From CADBRN01 sp050944685 (GTDB lineage: Bacteria; Bacillota; Clostridia; Lachnospirales; Lachnospiraceae): a DNA stretch of 18,326 nt. This document shows positions 8,163 to 15,128 of the stretch, one piece after another. The notes beneath the pieces were generated by a model. The model was not told where the DNA came from. It saw only the letters and a program-made list of their open reading frames with translations, and made no database searches. Location: positions 1 through 18,326 of the forward strand of contig JBMNRP010000034.1 in the NCBI GenBank assembly GCA_050944685.1, in the 5' to 3' direction. Position 1 is the stretch's first letter. The number at the start of each line of letters is the position of its first letter. Both the position numbers and the translations under genes were made by a program.

Positions 8163-9503
8163 TTATCCCGGATTGATTTTCTTTTTCAGAAGGTCGATCG
8201 TGGAACGGACGGAAGAATCCGTCTGGTAATCTTTTGAGATTTTGTCGACGCCGTGCATGACAGTCGAATGATCGCGGTCTCCGAGAAGTACACCGATATC
8301 CCGGTAATTAGTGTTCAGAATCGTCCGGATCAGATACATGGCAACCTGTCTCGGGTAGGCGATCGCTTTCGAGCGGTTGTTGCTCTTCAGGTTCTCAACC
8401 GTGATATTGTACTGTTCGGCCACTGCGTCCAGAATATAATCCGGCGTGACGCGGCGCTGTTCGTGCGGTGTCAGGATGTCCGCCAGTGCAACCTCCGCGA
8501 GTTCCACATTGATCTCGCGTTTTTCCAGTCTCGCTTTTGCAATAACCTTATTGAGAGAACCCTCCAGTTCACGGATATTTGAAGTAATATTGGAAGCGAT
8601 ATATTCCAGAACCTTGTCATCCACGCGAAATCCGTCAAGTTCCTGTTTTTTCCGGAGAATGGCCATTCTCGTCTCATAGTCCGGGCTCTGAATATCCGCC
8701 ATCAGGCCCCATTCAAAGCGGGACTTGATGCGTTCCTCCAGAACGTCGAATTCCTTCGGAGGCCGGTCAGAAGACAGAATGATCTGCTTTCTCGCGGAAT
8801 GAAGGGCGTTGAAAGTATGGAAAAATTCTTCCTGCGTCGATTCTTTTCCGATGATGAACTGGATATCGTCGATCAGGAGAACGTCGATGTTTCGATATTT
8901 GTCGCGGAATTTTGTGAGAACCGAAGAATTTCCGCTTCGGATCGCTTCAATGACCTCGTTCGTAAATTCTTCACTGGTTACATACAGAACCTTCATCTGA
9001 GGGTTCTGTTCCAGAATAAAATGCGCGATGGAGTGCATCAGATGCGTCTTTCCCAGTCCGACGCCTCCGTACACAAAAAGAGGATTATAGATTTCGCCCG
9101 GAGATTCCGCGACAGCGAGAGCGGCCGCGTGGGCGAATTTATTGTTGCTGCCGACGACAAAGGTGTCGAAGGTATATTTCGGATTCAGGCCCGCATTGGC
9201 GCAGGCTTCTTCCACGTCATTGCTGTGGTCTTCAGTGGACACTTCATTTGAAACAATAAATTTTACCTTGCAGTCAATGCCCGCCACTTCGGCGATAGCC
9301 ACTTGAATCGGAAGCCCGTATTTTTTATCGAGATAATTGATTGCGGTTTTCGGAAGATTTCCTCCGATATAAACCGTATCATTTTCATATTTCAGGGCGG
9401 TGAGCGGAGTAATCCATGTTTTATAGGAAATTTCTCCCAGTTCCATCTCATCGCGTACATATTCCAGAATCTCAGCCCAGTGCTGTTTGATACGCTCTAA
9501 CAT
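8163..9503 (-). CDS. dnaA: Chromosomal replication initiator protein DnaA
   Basis: AAA+ ATPase that binds DnaA boxes in oriC and opens the duplex. The 446 residues comprise domain I (about 1-80, MLERIKQHWAEILEYVRDEM onward), a short linker, the AAA+ domain with Walker A GGVGLGKT at 146-153 and Walker B VLLIDDIQF at 208-216, and the DNA-binding domain IV with the signature DRDHSTVMHGVDKI at about 409-422. The ATG has GGAGG ten bases upstream. A consensus promoter lies at 9540-9568. DnaA boxes at 9620 and beyond, upstream of that promoter, suggest self-regulation. It is transcribed divergently from rpmH across oriC. Confidence 0.99.
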   Translation of the reverse strand: MLERIKQHWAEILEYVRDEMELGEISYKTWITPLTALKYENDTVYIGGNLPKTAINYLDKKYGLPIQVAIAEVAGIDCKVKFIVSNEVSTEDHSNDVEEACANAGLNPKYTFDTFVVGSNNKFAHAAALAVAESPGEIYNPLFVYGGVGLGKTHLMHSIAHFILEQNPQMKVLYVTSEEFTNEVIEAIRSGNSSVLTKFRDKYRNIDVLLIDDIQFIIGKESTQEEFFHTFNALHSARKQIILSSDRPPKEFDVLEERIKSRFEWGLMADIQSPDYETRMAILRKKQELDGFRVDDKVLEYIASNITSNIRELEGSLNKVIAKARLEKREINVELAEVALADILTPHEQRRVTPDYILDAVAEQYNITVENLKSNNRSKAIAYPRQVAMYLIRTILNTNYRDIGVLLGDRDHSTVMHGVDKISKDYQTDSSVRSTIDLLKKKINPG

Positions 9504-9539
9504 AAAAAAAGGTGCCTCCGAACATTATTTTCCGTCAAT

Positions 9540-9568
9540 ATCATATAATAAAAATGTTATTTTTTCAA
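9540..9568 (-). promoter_or_regulatory. Sigma-A promoter of dnaA
   Basis: Minus-strand TTGAAA (9563-9568), 17-bp spacer, TATGAT (9540-9545). Start near 9533 gives a leader of about 30 nt with the GGAGG site. The closest clear DnaA box (9620-9628) lies about 50 bases upstream of the -35. Confidence 0.82.
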
Positions 9569-9716
9569 CATTCTCCCGGACGGTGCCGGGGAAAAAAGAC
9601 GGGATCGGAAAAGGGGAAAGGTGGATAATAAATTTATGGAAAGGTTTATAAAATAATTTGTAAAATCAACCTTTTTCGGGGGATAAAATGTACGTTGTAC
9701 ACCGAATCAGAAACAT

Positions 9717-9748
9717 TTATCCACATTTTGTCAACAAAAAGTGGATAA
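9717..9748. repeat. Inverted repeat of DnaA boxes in oriC
   Basis: Left arm TTATCCACATTTTGT (9717-9731) and right arm ACAAAAAGTGGATAA (9734-9748) are inverted copies with one mismatch, separated by CA. Each arm ends in a DnaA box, so two DnaA molecules would be placed symmetrically. Confidence 0.8.
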
Positions 9749-9780
9749 GATTAAGTAAACTCTGCGAAAAGAAAAGCAGA

Positions 9781-9794
9781 AAAACCGCGGTTTT
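9781..9794. repeat. Palindrome upstream of the rpmH promoter
   Basis: AAAACCGCGGTTTT is a perfect 14-bp palindrome ending 14 bases before the rpmH -35. It could bind a dimeric regulator or be incidental; no function is shown. Confidence 0.5.
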
Positions 9795-9808
9795 GCGGAA
9801 TATTTTTC

Positions 9809-9837
9809 TTGACGGGAATAATCATTCTCCCTATAAT
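9809..9837 (+). promoter_or_regulatory. Sigma-A promoter of rpmH
   Basis: TTGACG (9809-9814), 17-bp spacer, TATAAT (9832-9837). Predicted start near 9844 gives a leader of about 90 nt that contains a repeat and hairpin system. It probably drives the rpmH-rnpA-yidD-yidC-jag run. Confidence 0.88.
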
Positions 9838-9842
9838 ATTGT

Positions 9843-9903
9843 TGTTATTCTCCGTACATAACATCAGAAGTTTTCTGTTATTCTCCGCTGATGCGGAGAA
9901 TAA
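9843..9903 (+). promoter_or_regulatory. rpmH leader: repeat and hairpin, possible RNA switch
   Basis: The 12-mer TGTTATTCTCCG occurs at 9843-9854 and again at 9876-9887. The second copy lies in a perfect hairpin: TTATTCTCCGC (9878-9888), loop TGAT, GCGGAGAATAA (9893-9903). The first copy could pair with the same right arm through ten bases, so two exclusive folds exist. The ribosome binding site AAGGAGG follows about 16 bases later. Regulation of L34 synthesis is inferred. Confidence 0.6.
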
Positions 9904-9935
9904 GACCATATAAATAAGAAGGAGGTGTTCTTCCC

Positions 9936-10070
9936 ATGAAAATGACATTCCAGCCGAAAAAGATTTCCAGAAAAAGAGTCCACGGCTTTCGCAAAAGAAT
10001 GAGCACGGCAGGCGGCAGAAAAGTCCTGGCGGCCAGAAGATTAAAGGGAAGAAAAAGATTATCTGCCTGA
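9936..10070 (+). CDS. rpmH: 50S ribosomal protein L34
   Basis: A 44-residue highly basic protein, the exact family length. It starts MKMTFQPKKISRKRVHGFRK, followed by RMSTAGGRKVLAARRLKGRK and RLSA, a clear L34 match. L34 is a large-subunit protein that packs into 23S rRNA. It was too short for the longer-ORF scan and was found by reading the sequence. The ATG is preceded by a strong AGAAGGAGGTG site at about 9917-9927. It is first in the rightward run from oriC, with a hairpin terminator 14 bases after its stop and rnpA beyond it, the arrangement seen across bacteria. Confidence 0.98.
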   Translation: MKMTFQPKKISRKRVHGFRKRMSTAGGRKVLAARRLKGRKRLSA

Positions 10071-10083
10071 TAATCAGAAAGGA

Positions 10084-10113
10084 AAAGACCGCAGCAATGT
10101 GGTCTTTCATTTT
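10084..10113 (+). terminator. Terminator or attenuator between rpmH and rnpA
   Basis: AAAGACCGCA (10084-10093) pairs with TGTGGTCTTT (10098-10107), with one G-U pair, around a GCAA tetraloop, followed by a T-rich tail (TTTCATTTT). There is no convincing promoter between it and rnpA, so it is best seen as a partial terminator that lowers downstream expression relative to L34. Confidence 0.75.
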
Positions 10114-10158
10114 GTCAGGATTTAGCCGTGAGGCTGTTCCGGACAGTAAGGACCTGAT

Positions 10159-10518
10159 ATGAAGCATTCCGAAAGTCTGAAGAAGTCAGCTGATTTCCGG
10201 ATGGTTTACAGAACCGGAAAATCACTGGCTAACCGGTATCTCGTTATGTATGTGAGAAAAAACGGCCTGATGCGCAACAGAATCGGGATTTCTGTCAGCA
10301 AAAAGGTTGGAAACAGCGTGGTGAGACATCATCTGACCAGGCTTGTGAGAGAGAGCTACCGGCTTTCGGAAGAACTGTATCCGGTCGGTTACGATCTGGT
10401 GGTGATCGCGAGAACCTCAGCGAAGGACTGTACGTACTTTGAGATCGATCGTGCAATGAGACAGCTCGCCGTCCGCCATCATTTGCTGGAGGATAAAAAT
10501 GAAAAATCTGATGATTAA
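10159..10518 (+). CDS. rnpA: Ribonuclease P protein component
   Basis: Protein subunit of RNase P, which with the RNA subunit removes 5' leaders from pre-tRNAs. The 119 residues fit the family. LKKSADFRMVYRTGKSLANR at the start, RIGISVSKKVGNSVVR in the middle and RLVRESYR next are characteristic. The RNR motif is altered: the usual RNRxKRxxR reads R56-H-H-L-T-R61-L-V-R64. AAGGA lies upstream of the ATG. The gene overlaps yidD by 20 bases, so the two are probably translationally coupled. It follows rpmH across an attenuator-like hairpin. Confidence 0.96.
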   Translation: MKHSESLKKSADFRMVYRTGKSLANRYLVMYVRKNGLMRNRIGISVSKKVGNSVVRHHLTRLVRESYRLSEELYPVGYDLVVIARTSAKDCTYFEIDRAMRQLAVRHHLLEDKNEKSDD

Positions 10519-10708
10519 AATGATTCGTTTTTACCAAAAGTATCTGTCACCGCTGAAGAGCACGAAATGTCCTTATACCCCGTCGTGCTCCGCGTATGGC
10601 CTTGAGGCGATACAGAAATACGGTGCCCTGAAGGGAGGCTTGCTGGCACTCTGGAGAATACTGAGATGCAACCCTTTTTCACACGGGGGTTATGACCCGG
10701 TGCCGTAA
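10499..10708 (+). CDS. yidD: Membrane protein insertion efficiency factor YidD
   Basis: A small (69-residue) protein with the family's three conserved cysteines: STKCPYTPSCSAYGLEAIQ and ILRCNPFSHGGYDPVP, preceded by the amphipathic IRFYQKYLSPL. YidD is a peripheral membrane protein thought to assist YidC-dependent insertion. The ATG has a strong GGAGG site six bases upstream, inside the end of rnpA, which it overlaps by 20 bases. yidC follows after 105 bases. The order rnpA-yidD-yidC is widely conserved and supports the call. Confidence 0.97.
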   Translation: MKNLMIKMIRFYQKYLSPLKSTKCPYTPSCSAYGLEAIQKYGALKGGLLALWRILRCNPFSHGGYDPVP

Positions 10709-10813
10709 GCTGCGCGATAGTGTGCGGGAAGGTCGCGTTCTGCCGTAAACCGCGGAAAATATTGTTCCGATCCGGAACCGCGCGCGAAGTTTCGATCCGA
10801 AAGGAGAATAAAT

Positions 10814-12376
10814 TTGGAAATCCTACTGACAAAGTCGACGACGCCGATTATCGGCTGGGTCGCACAGCTGCTTGGCTGGCTGATGGAAGGAATCTACAAC
10901 GGTCTTGCGTTTCTGAACCTTCACTGGTTCCACAATTCGGTCACCGTTTTCGGTGAATCGATCAGTTACGCGAACCTCGGTCTTTCCATCATCATTTTCA
11001 CAATCGTCATCTATGTGGCGATGACTCCTCTGCAGATTCGTCAGCAGAAAAGTTCGAAAATGATGTCGGCGATGCAGCCGGAAATCAATGCGATTCAGGA
11101 AAAATACAAAGGAAGGACCGATAATGAATCCCGCCTGAAAATGCAGGAAGAGATTCAGGAGGTATACAGCAAATACGGCGTATCCATGTCCGGTTCCTGT
11201 ATCATGCTGGCCATCCAGATGCCGATCCTGTTTGCTCTGTATGAGGTTATTCTGAGAATCCCGGCTTATATTTCAAAAGTCGGAAATGTATTCATGATTC
11301 TTGCCGGACAAATTACAGATGTATCCGGCTATGAAAAGCTTTTGAAGAGCTTTGTCAAGGCGACGAAGGTAAATGTCCGGTTCGGAGATACGATTTCACA
11401 GAAAAAGGTCGTTGATTTTCTCTATCTGCTGAAACCGGATCAGTGGAAGCTTCTGGCTTCGGATAAATATTTTCCCGATCTGTCGAATAATATCTTTGAG
11501 ATACAGAAATTTTCCAACCGCATCGATAACTTTGCGGGTTTGAATATTTCCCAGTCTCCCTGGGATGTCATCCGGCAGAGTATTTCCAGTCATCAGTGGC
11601 TTCTTCTTCTGGCGGCTATCCTCGTCCCGGTGCTTGCCTGGTTTACCCAATGGCTGAACTACAAGCTCATGCCGCAGGCGGGAACGACAAATGACTCCAA
11701 CAGTCAGACGGCCAGCACCATGAAATCCATGAATCTGTTCATGCCGATTTTCTCCGCGTTCATGTGCGTGACGCTTTCCTTTGGTATCGGTATCTACTGG
11801 ATCGCCGGTGCGGTTATCCGCTGTATCCAGCAGGTCGTTATCAATCGGAAAATGATGAATCTCGATGTGGATCAGATGGTTGCGGAAGCCAGGGAAAAAC
11901 AGAGGAAAAAGGCGGAGAAAAAGGGCGGTGTCACTCATGCCAGCTCAAATTCAACCGTAACCAGAGCGGCTCACGCTTCCACCCGCCGCATCGAAGATCC
12001 CAGATTCAAGGATATCGATAAAAAAGAAGTTCACTACGAAGAAAATGCAAGAAATGCGGATCCGAACAGTATTACGGCAAAAGCGAACATGGTCGCCCGC
12101 TACGATGAGGAACACAGCAGGAAAAAGCATTCTTCCGGCAGATCGAACCGGAATAAGAAGAAGGGAAGAAACCGCGGAAATCAGAACCGGAATGTGAATC
12201 AGAATTCTTCCAGTGAGGAAATTGAGGAGGAAAGTGTAAAGACATCCGGAGAAGATGTCCAGACCGCAGAATCCGATGCTTCCGCAGATAACGGTTCGGA
12301 AGAAAGCGTTCGTTCCGCCGCGGATGATACCAGTTCCGACGAAAATAAAGATGACGGTTCATCTGAAAATCAATAA
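10814..12376 (+). CDS. yidC: Membrane protein insertase YidC (Oxa1/SpoIIIJ family)
   Basis: Inserts proteins into the cytoplasmic membrane, alone or with SecYEG. The start is TTG with AAGGAG seven bases upstream. The nearest in-frame ATG (residue 24) would cut the first hydrophobic segment. Membrane segments appear at about 10-34, 54-72, 133-155, 257-280 and 300-330. PLQIRQQKSSKMM holds Arg76, which aligns with the groove arginine of Gram-positive homologues. At 520 residues it is long: a loop of about 100 residues before the fourth segment, and a roughly 170-residue charged tail, basic (KKHSSGRSNRNKKKGRNRGN) then acidic and serine-rich. I see no lipobox, unlike the Bacillus lipoprotein forms. 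jag follows 12 bases later. Confidence 0.96.
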   Translation: MEILLTKSTTPIIGWVAQLLGWLMEGIYNGLAFLNLHWFHNSVTVFGESISYANLGLSIIIFTIVIYVAMTPLQIRQQKSSKMMSAMQPEINAIQEKYKGRTDNESRLKMQEEIQEVYSKYGVSMSGSCIMLAIQMPILFALYEVILRIPAYISKVGNVFMILAGQITDVSGYEKLLKSFVKATKVNVRFGDTISQKKVVDFLYLLKPDQWKLLASDKYFPDLSNNIFEIQKFSNRIDNFAGLNISQSPWDVIRQSISSHQWLLLLAAILVPVLAWFTQWLNYKLMPQAGTTNDSNSQTASTMKSMNLFMPIFSAFMCVTLSFGIGIYWIAGAVIRCIQQVVINRKMMNLDVDQMVAEAREKQRKKAEKKGGVTHASSNSTVTRAAHASTRRIEDPRFKDIDKKEVHYEENARNADPNSITAKANMVARYDEEHSRKKHSSGRSNRNKKKGRNRGNQNRNVNQNSSSEEIEEESVKTSGEDVQTAESDASADNGSEESVRSAADDTSSDENKDDGSSENQ

Positions 12377-12388
12377 GGAGGTCCGGAT

Positions 12389-13348
12389 ATGGAAACAAAA
12401 GAGTATTCCGCAAAAACTGTAGATGAAGCGATCACAAAGGCCTGCATAGATCTCGGCCTCTCCAGTGACCGTCTCAATGTTGAAGTTGTCAATGAAGGAA
12501 GTACAGGATTTCTTGGTTTCGGATCAAAACCGGCTCTGATCCGGGTCAGCAAAAAGTCGGAGGATGATGTCCGGAATGCGGCTTCTCCGGTGAAAGAGGC
12601 TGCCTCCCCTGTTCAGGATGAAAAATCCGCGGCTGAGGATTCGGAAAAAGAAGCGGAAAGTGAATTTACGGCAGAGCCTGCTTCAGCTCCCTCTTACGGG
12701 ACACAGGACAGCACCGCTGCCGTTTCGGAAAAAACGGAATCCGTCGAAGAAAATTTCTCTTCTTCCTCCGAAACGGAAGCTGCTCCTGCTCCGGAGAAAA
12801 TGAACGGGTCTCATTCCGGAAAGAAAGCTTCCGCGGACAGAAAAGCGGCTGAAAAGGAGCGTGAGCCGGTCGAGAGAACCGAAGAAGAGATCGAGGCTCT
12901 GAAGGCGTCCGCGTCCAAATTCCTCTCGGAGGTATTCCACGCGATGGATCTGCCGGTCGATATCAAGATGAATTATGAGGCGGAGGATGACGTTCTCAGC
13001 ATCACCTTCGAGGGCGATGATATGGGAATTCTGATCGGCAAGAGGGGACAGACGCTTGACTCTCTGCAGTATCTGACCAGTCTCGTGGTCAATCGCACCA
13101 GCAATCAGTTCGTCCGCATCAAGCTGGACACGGAAAACTATCGCGAGCGCAGAAAAGAAACGCTGGAAAATCTCGCCAATAACATTGCCAGAAAGGTAAA
13201 AAAGACGGGCCATGCGGTCTCTCTTGAGCCGATGAATCCGTATGAGCGCCGGATCATTCATTCCTGTCTGCAGAGCAATCGCTACGTCGAGACGTACAGC
13301 GAGGGGTCCGAACCCTACCGTCACGTCGTGATTTCTCCGAAGCGCTGA
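12389..13348 (+). CDS. jag: RNA-binding protein Jag (KhpB)
   Basis: Cytoplasmic RNA-binding protein usually encoded right after yidC; in other Firmicutes it acts with KhpA in cell-division and envelope-related RNA control. The order is a Jag-N domain at 1-52 (YSAKTVDEAITKACIDLGL, GSTGFLGFGSKPALIRV), a low-complexity Glu/Ser/Ala linker at about 53-165, a KH domain with GKRG at 217-220, and an R3H domain near the C-terminus (NPYERRIIHSCLQ). At 319 residues it is longer than the Bacillus form, through the linker. AAGGAGG precedes the ATG by 7 bases and overlaps the yidC stop region. A hairpin and then a terminator follow. Confidence 0.96.
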   Translation: METKEYSAKTVDEAITKACIDLGLSSDRLNVEVVNEGSTGFLGFGSKPALIRVSKKSEDDVRNAASPVKEAASPVQDEKSAAEDSEKEAESEFTAEPASAPSYGTQDSTAAVSEKTESVEENFSSSSETEAAPAPEKMNGSHSGKKASADRKAAEKEREPVERTEEEIEALKASASKFLSEVFHAMDLPVDIKMNYEAEDDVLSITFEGDDMGILIGKRGQTLDSLQYLTSLVVNRTSNQFVRIKLDTENYRERRKETLENLANNIARKVKKTGHAVSLEPMNPYERRIIHSCLQSNRYVETYSEGSEPYRHVVISPKR

Positions 13349-13363
13349 GATAAGTGCAGAGGT

Positions 13364-13392
13364 GGCCGGATACATCCGCATACGGACCGGCC
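13364..13392 (+). repeat. GC-rich hairpin after jag
   Basis: GGCCGG (13364-13369) and CCGGCC (13387-13392) enclose a smaller TCCG/CGGA stem with a CATA loop. It begins 16 bases past the jag stop and before the U-tailed terminator. It may protect the 3' end of the message. Confidence 0.45.
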
Positions 13393-13410
13393 GGAAATAT
13401 TCATGGATCC

Positions 13411-13457
13411 AAAAACGGAGGACTGCTTTAACAGGCTGCCCTTCGTTTTTTCTTTTT
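13411..13457 (+). terminator. Intrinsic terminator of the rpmH-jag run
   Basis: AAAAACGGAGG (13411-13421) pairs with CCTTCGTTTTT (13440-13450), with one G-U pair. An inner CTG/CAG pairing is possible, and the T tail runs to 13457. It cleanly separates jag from the mnmE promoter just downstream. Confidence 0.85.
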
Positions 13458-13458
13458 G

Positions 13459-13487
13459 TTGAATCCGGGCGGACGCTGATTTATGAT
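13459..13487 (+). promoter_or_regulatory. Sigma-A promoter of mnmE
   Basis: TTGAAT (13459-13464), 17-bp spacer, TATGAT (13482-13487). Start near 13494 gives a leader of about 84 nt. It lies directly behind the jag terminator and begins the mnmE-mnmG-rsmG unit. Confidence 0.75.
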
Positions 13488-13577
13488 GTTAGGGACATGA
13501 TGCGTTTTCCGGGCGGCAGTTCCGGAAAGCACAGTGCTGATTAATCGAATTGGTCTGAATAAGAGGCCGGAAAAAGA

Positions 13578-15053
13578 ATGGTGAAGTATCAGACAGATAT
13601 GAATCAGATTTTTGAAGATACAATTGCGGCGATTTCCACGCCGCCCGCCACGGGAGGAATCGCAATCATCCGGGTCAGCGGACCGGACGCGTTTGAAATC
13701 ACGGACCGGATATTCCGCGGAAAAAACGGGAAACGTCTTTCCGATCAGAAGGGTTATACGATGCATTACGGGGTGATCACGGAACCGGAGGCAGGCAGCG
13801 GGAAACCGGCAAATGCAGGAGCAGATACCGAGGAAAATCAGAAAATCCGTACGCCGGGCAATTCTGTGATCGACGAGGTTCTGGTTTCGGTTCTTCGCGC
13901 GCCCCATTCCTATACGGGTGAAAACACGGCGGAGATCAACTGCCACGGCGGTCTCCTTCCCGCAAGGAAAATTCTGGAGGCGGTCATACTGGCCGGTGCC
14001 CGTCCTGCGGAGCCCGGTGAATTTACGAAACGTGCGTTTCTGAACGGTCGCATGGATCTTTCTCAGGCCGAATCGGTCATGGATATCATCAGTGCGAAGA
14101 ACGATTACGCGCTGAAATCCTCCGTTCGCCAGCTTAAGGGGGCACTTTCCGACGAGATCAACGATATTCGCGGCGCGCTTCTTCACGAGACGGCTTTTAT
14201 TGAGGCTGCCCTGGACGACCCGGAGCACATCGATATGGAGAACCATACGCCTGCTTTGCGGAAAATCGTTGCAGACGGGCAGAAACGGATCCGGGAGCTG
14301 ATTGAAAAAGCATCCTCCGGCCGATATCTCCGGGAAGGGATCAAAACCGTCATCGTGGGGAAACCGAATGTCGGAAAGTCTTCTCTTTTGAATGTGCTGA
14401 CCGGCGAGGACCGGGCCATCGTAACGGACATTGCCGGGACGACGCGCGATGTCCTGGAGGACCAGATTGATCTTTCCGGGATTACGCTGAGACTTCTTGA
14501 TACAGCCGGAATCCGGGATTCGGACAATGAAATTGAAAAAATCGGAATCGAGCGCACAAAGCAGCATGTGAAAGACGCGGATCTGATTCTGTACGTAGTC
14601 GACAGCTCCGTTCCGCTGGATGAAAATGACAGGGAGATTCTTCAGCTGATTCAGGGAAAACAGGCGATTGTTCTTCTGAACAAGAGTGACCTCGACGTCT
14701 GTGTCACGGAGGTCATGCTTCAGGATTTGACAAATGCGCCTGTGATCGCAATTTCCGCCAAGAACCGGGAAGGAATCGATACACTTGAAAACCAGATCCG
14801 GGAGATGTTTTTCGGCGGGAAGATTATTCTCAATGACGAGATCATTATCAGCAACGCACGCCAGATTCAGGCTCTCCGGGATGCGGATCTTGGTCTTTCC
14901 CGTGTTCTTCAGAGCATTGACGACGGGATGCCGGAAGACTTTTTTTCCATTGACCTGACCGACTCGTGTGACGCCCTCGGAAGAATTACGGGACAGACCG
15001 TTGGTGAAGATCTGATCAATGAGATCTTTTCCGGCTTCTGTCTCGGAAAATAA
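13578..15053 (+). CDS. mnmE: tRNA modification GTPase MnmE (TrmE)
   Basis: GTPase that with MnmG installs the cmnm5 group on wobble uridine 34 of certain tRNAs. The N-terminal folate-binding domain opens DTIAAISTPPATGGIAIIRVS. The inserted G domain has GKPNVGKS (261-268), DIAGTTRD (284-291), DTAG (308-311) and NKSD (368-371). The C-terminus ends FCLGK, the conserved CxGK whose cysteine is functional. At 491 residues it is some 30 longer than usual, because of an extra Gly/Ala/Glu-rich stretch at about 72-95. The ATG at 13578 has GAGG and GGAAAAAG upstream; a second in-frame ATG at 13599 has no such site. mnmG follows after 100 bases. Confidence 0.97.
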   Translation: MVKYQTDMNQIFEDTIAAISTPPATGGIAIIRVSGPDAFEITDRIFRGKNGKRLSDQKGYTMHYGVITEPEAGSGKPANAGADTEENQKIRTPGNSVIDEVLVSVLRAPHSYTGENTAEINCHGGLLPARKILEAVILAGARPAEPGEFTKRAFLNGRMDLSQAESVMDIISAKNDYALKSSVRQLKGALSDEINDIRGALLHETAFIEAALDDPEHIDMENHTPALRKIVADGQKRIRELIEKASSGRYLREGIKTVIVGKPNVGKSSLLNVLTGEDRAIVTDIAGTTRDVLEDQIDLSGITLRLLDTAGIRDSDNEIEKIGIERTKQHVKDADLILYVVDSSVPLDENDREILQLIQGKQAIVLLNKSDLDVCVTEVMLQDLTNAPVIAISAKNREGIDTLENQIREMFFGGKIILNDEIIISNARQIQALRDADLGLSRVLQSIDDGMPEDFFSIDLTDSCDALGRITGQTVGEDLINEIFSGFCLGK

Positions 15054-15086
15054 AGAAGAAAAGGAAACCGGTATTCAGAAAACGAA

Positions 15087-15128
15087 TTTACATAAGAAAG
15101 AGAATAGTTTAGTTAATTTTTATGTAAA
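15087..15128 (+). repeat. Inverted repeat before mnmG
   Basis: TTTACATAA (15087-15095) and TTATGTAAA (15120-15128) are perfect inverted 9-mers, 24 bases apart, in the AT-rich gap between mnmE and mnmG. It could form an RNA stem ahead of the weak mnmG ribosome binding site. The same stretch includes a poor promoter-like TTTACA, so its role is open. Confidence 0.5.

Larger units (their letters stand above)
9504..9935. other. oriC: Replication origin oriC (dnaA-rpmH intergenic region)
   Basis: A 432-base AT-rich gap between divergent dnaA and rpmH, the standard Firmicute origin position. It holds one perfect DnaA box, TTATCCACA, at 9717-9725, two single-mismatch boxes on the other strand, GGTGGATAA at 9620-9628 and AGTGGATAA at 9740-9748, and TTGTCAACA (two mismatches) at 9728-9736. 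The segment 9625-9665 is nearly all A and T and could unwind. All genes in the window point away from this region, which supports an origin. Which of the two gaps flanking dnaA holds the unwinding site cannot be decided from sequence alone. Confidence 0.85.

Noticed and set aside
15087..15115. A promoter before mnmG (TTTACA with 17-bp spacer to TAGTTA)
   Set aside because: The -10 is poor and the sequence coincides with an inverted repeat; mnmE-mnmG read-through explains expression.
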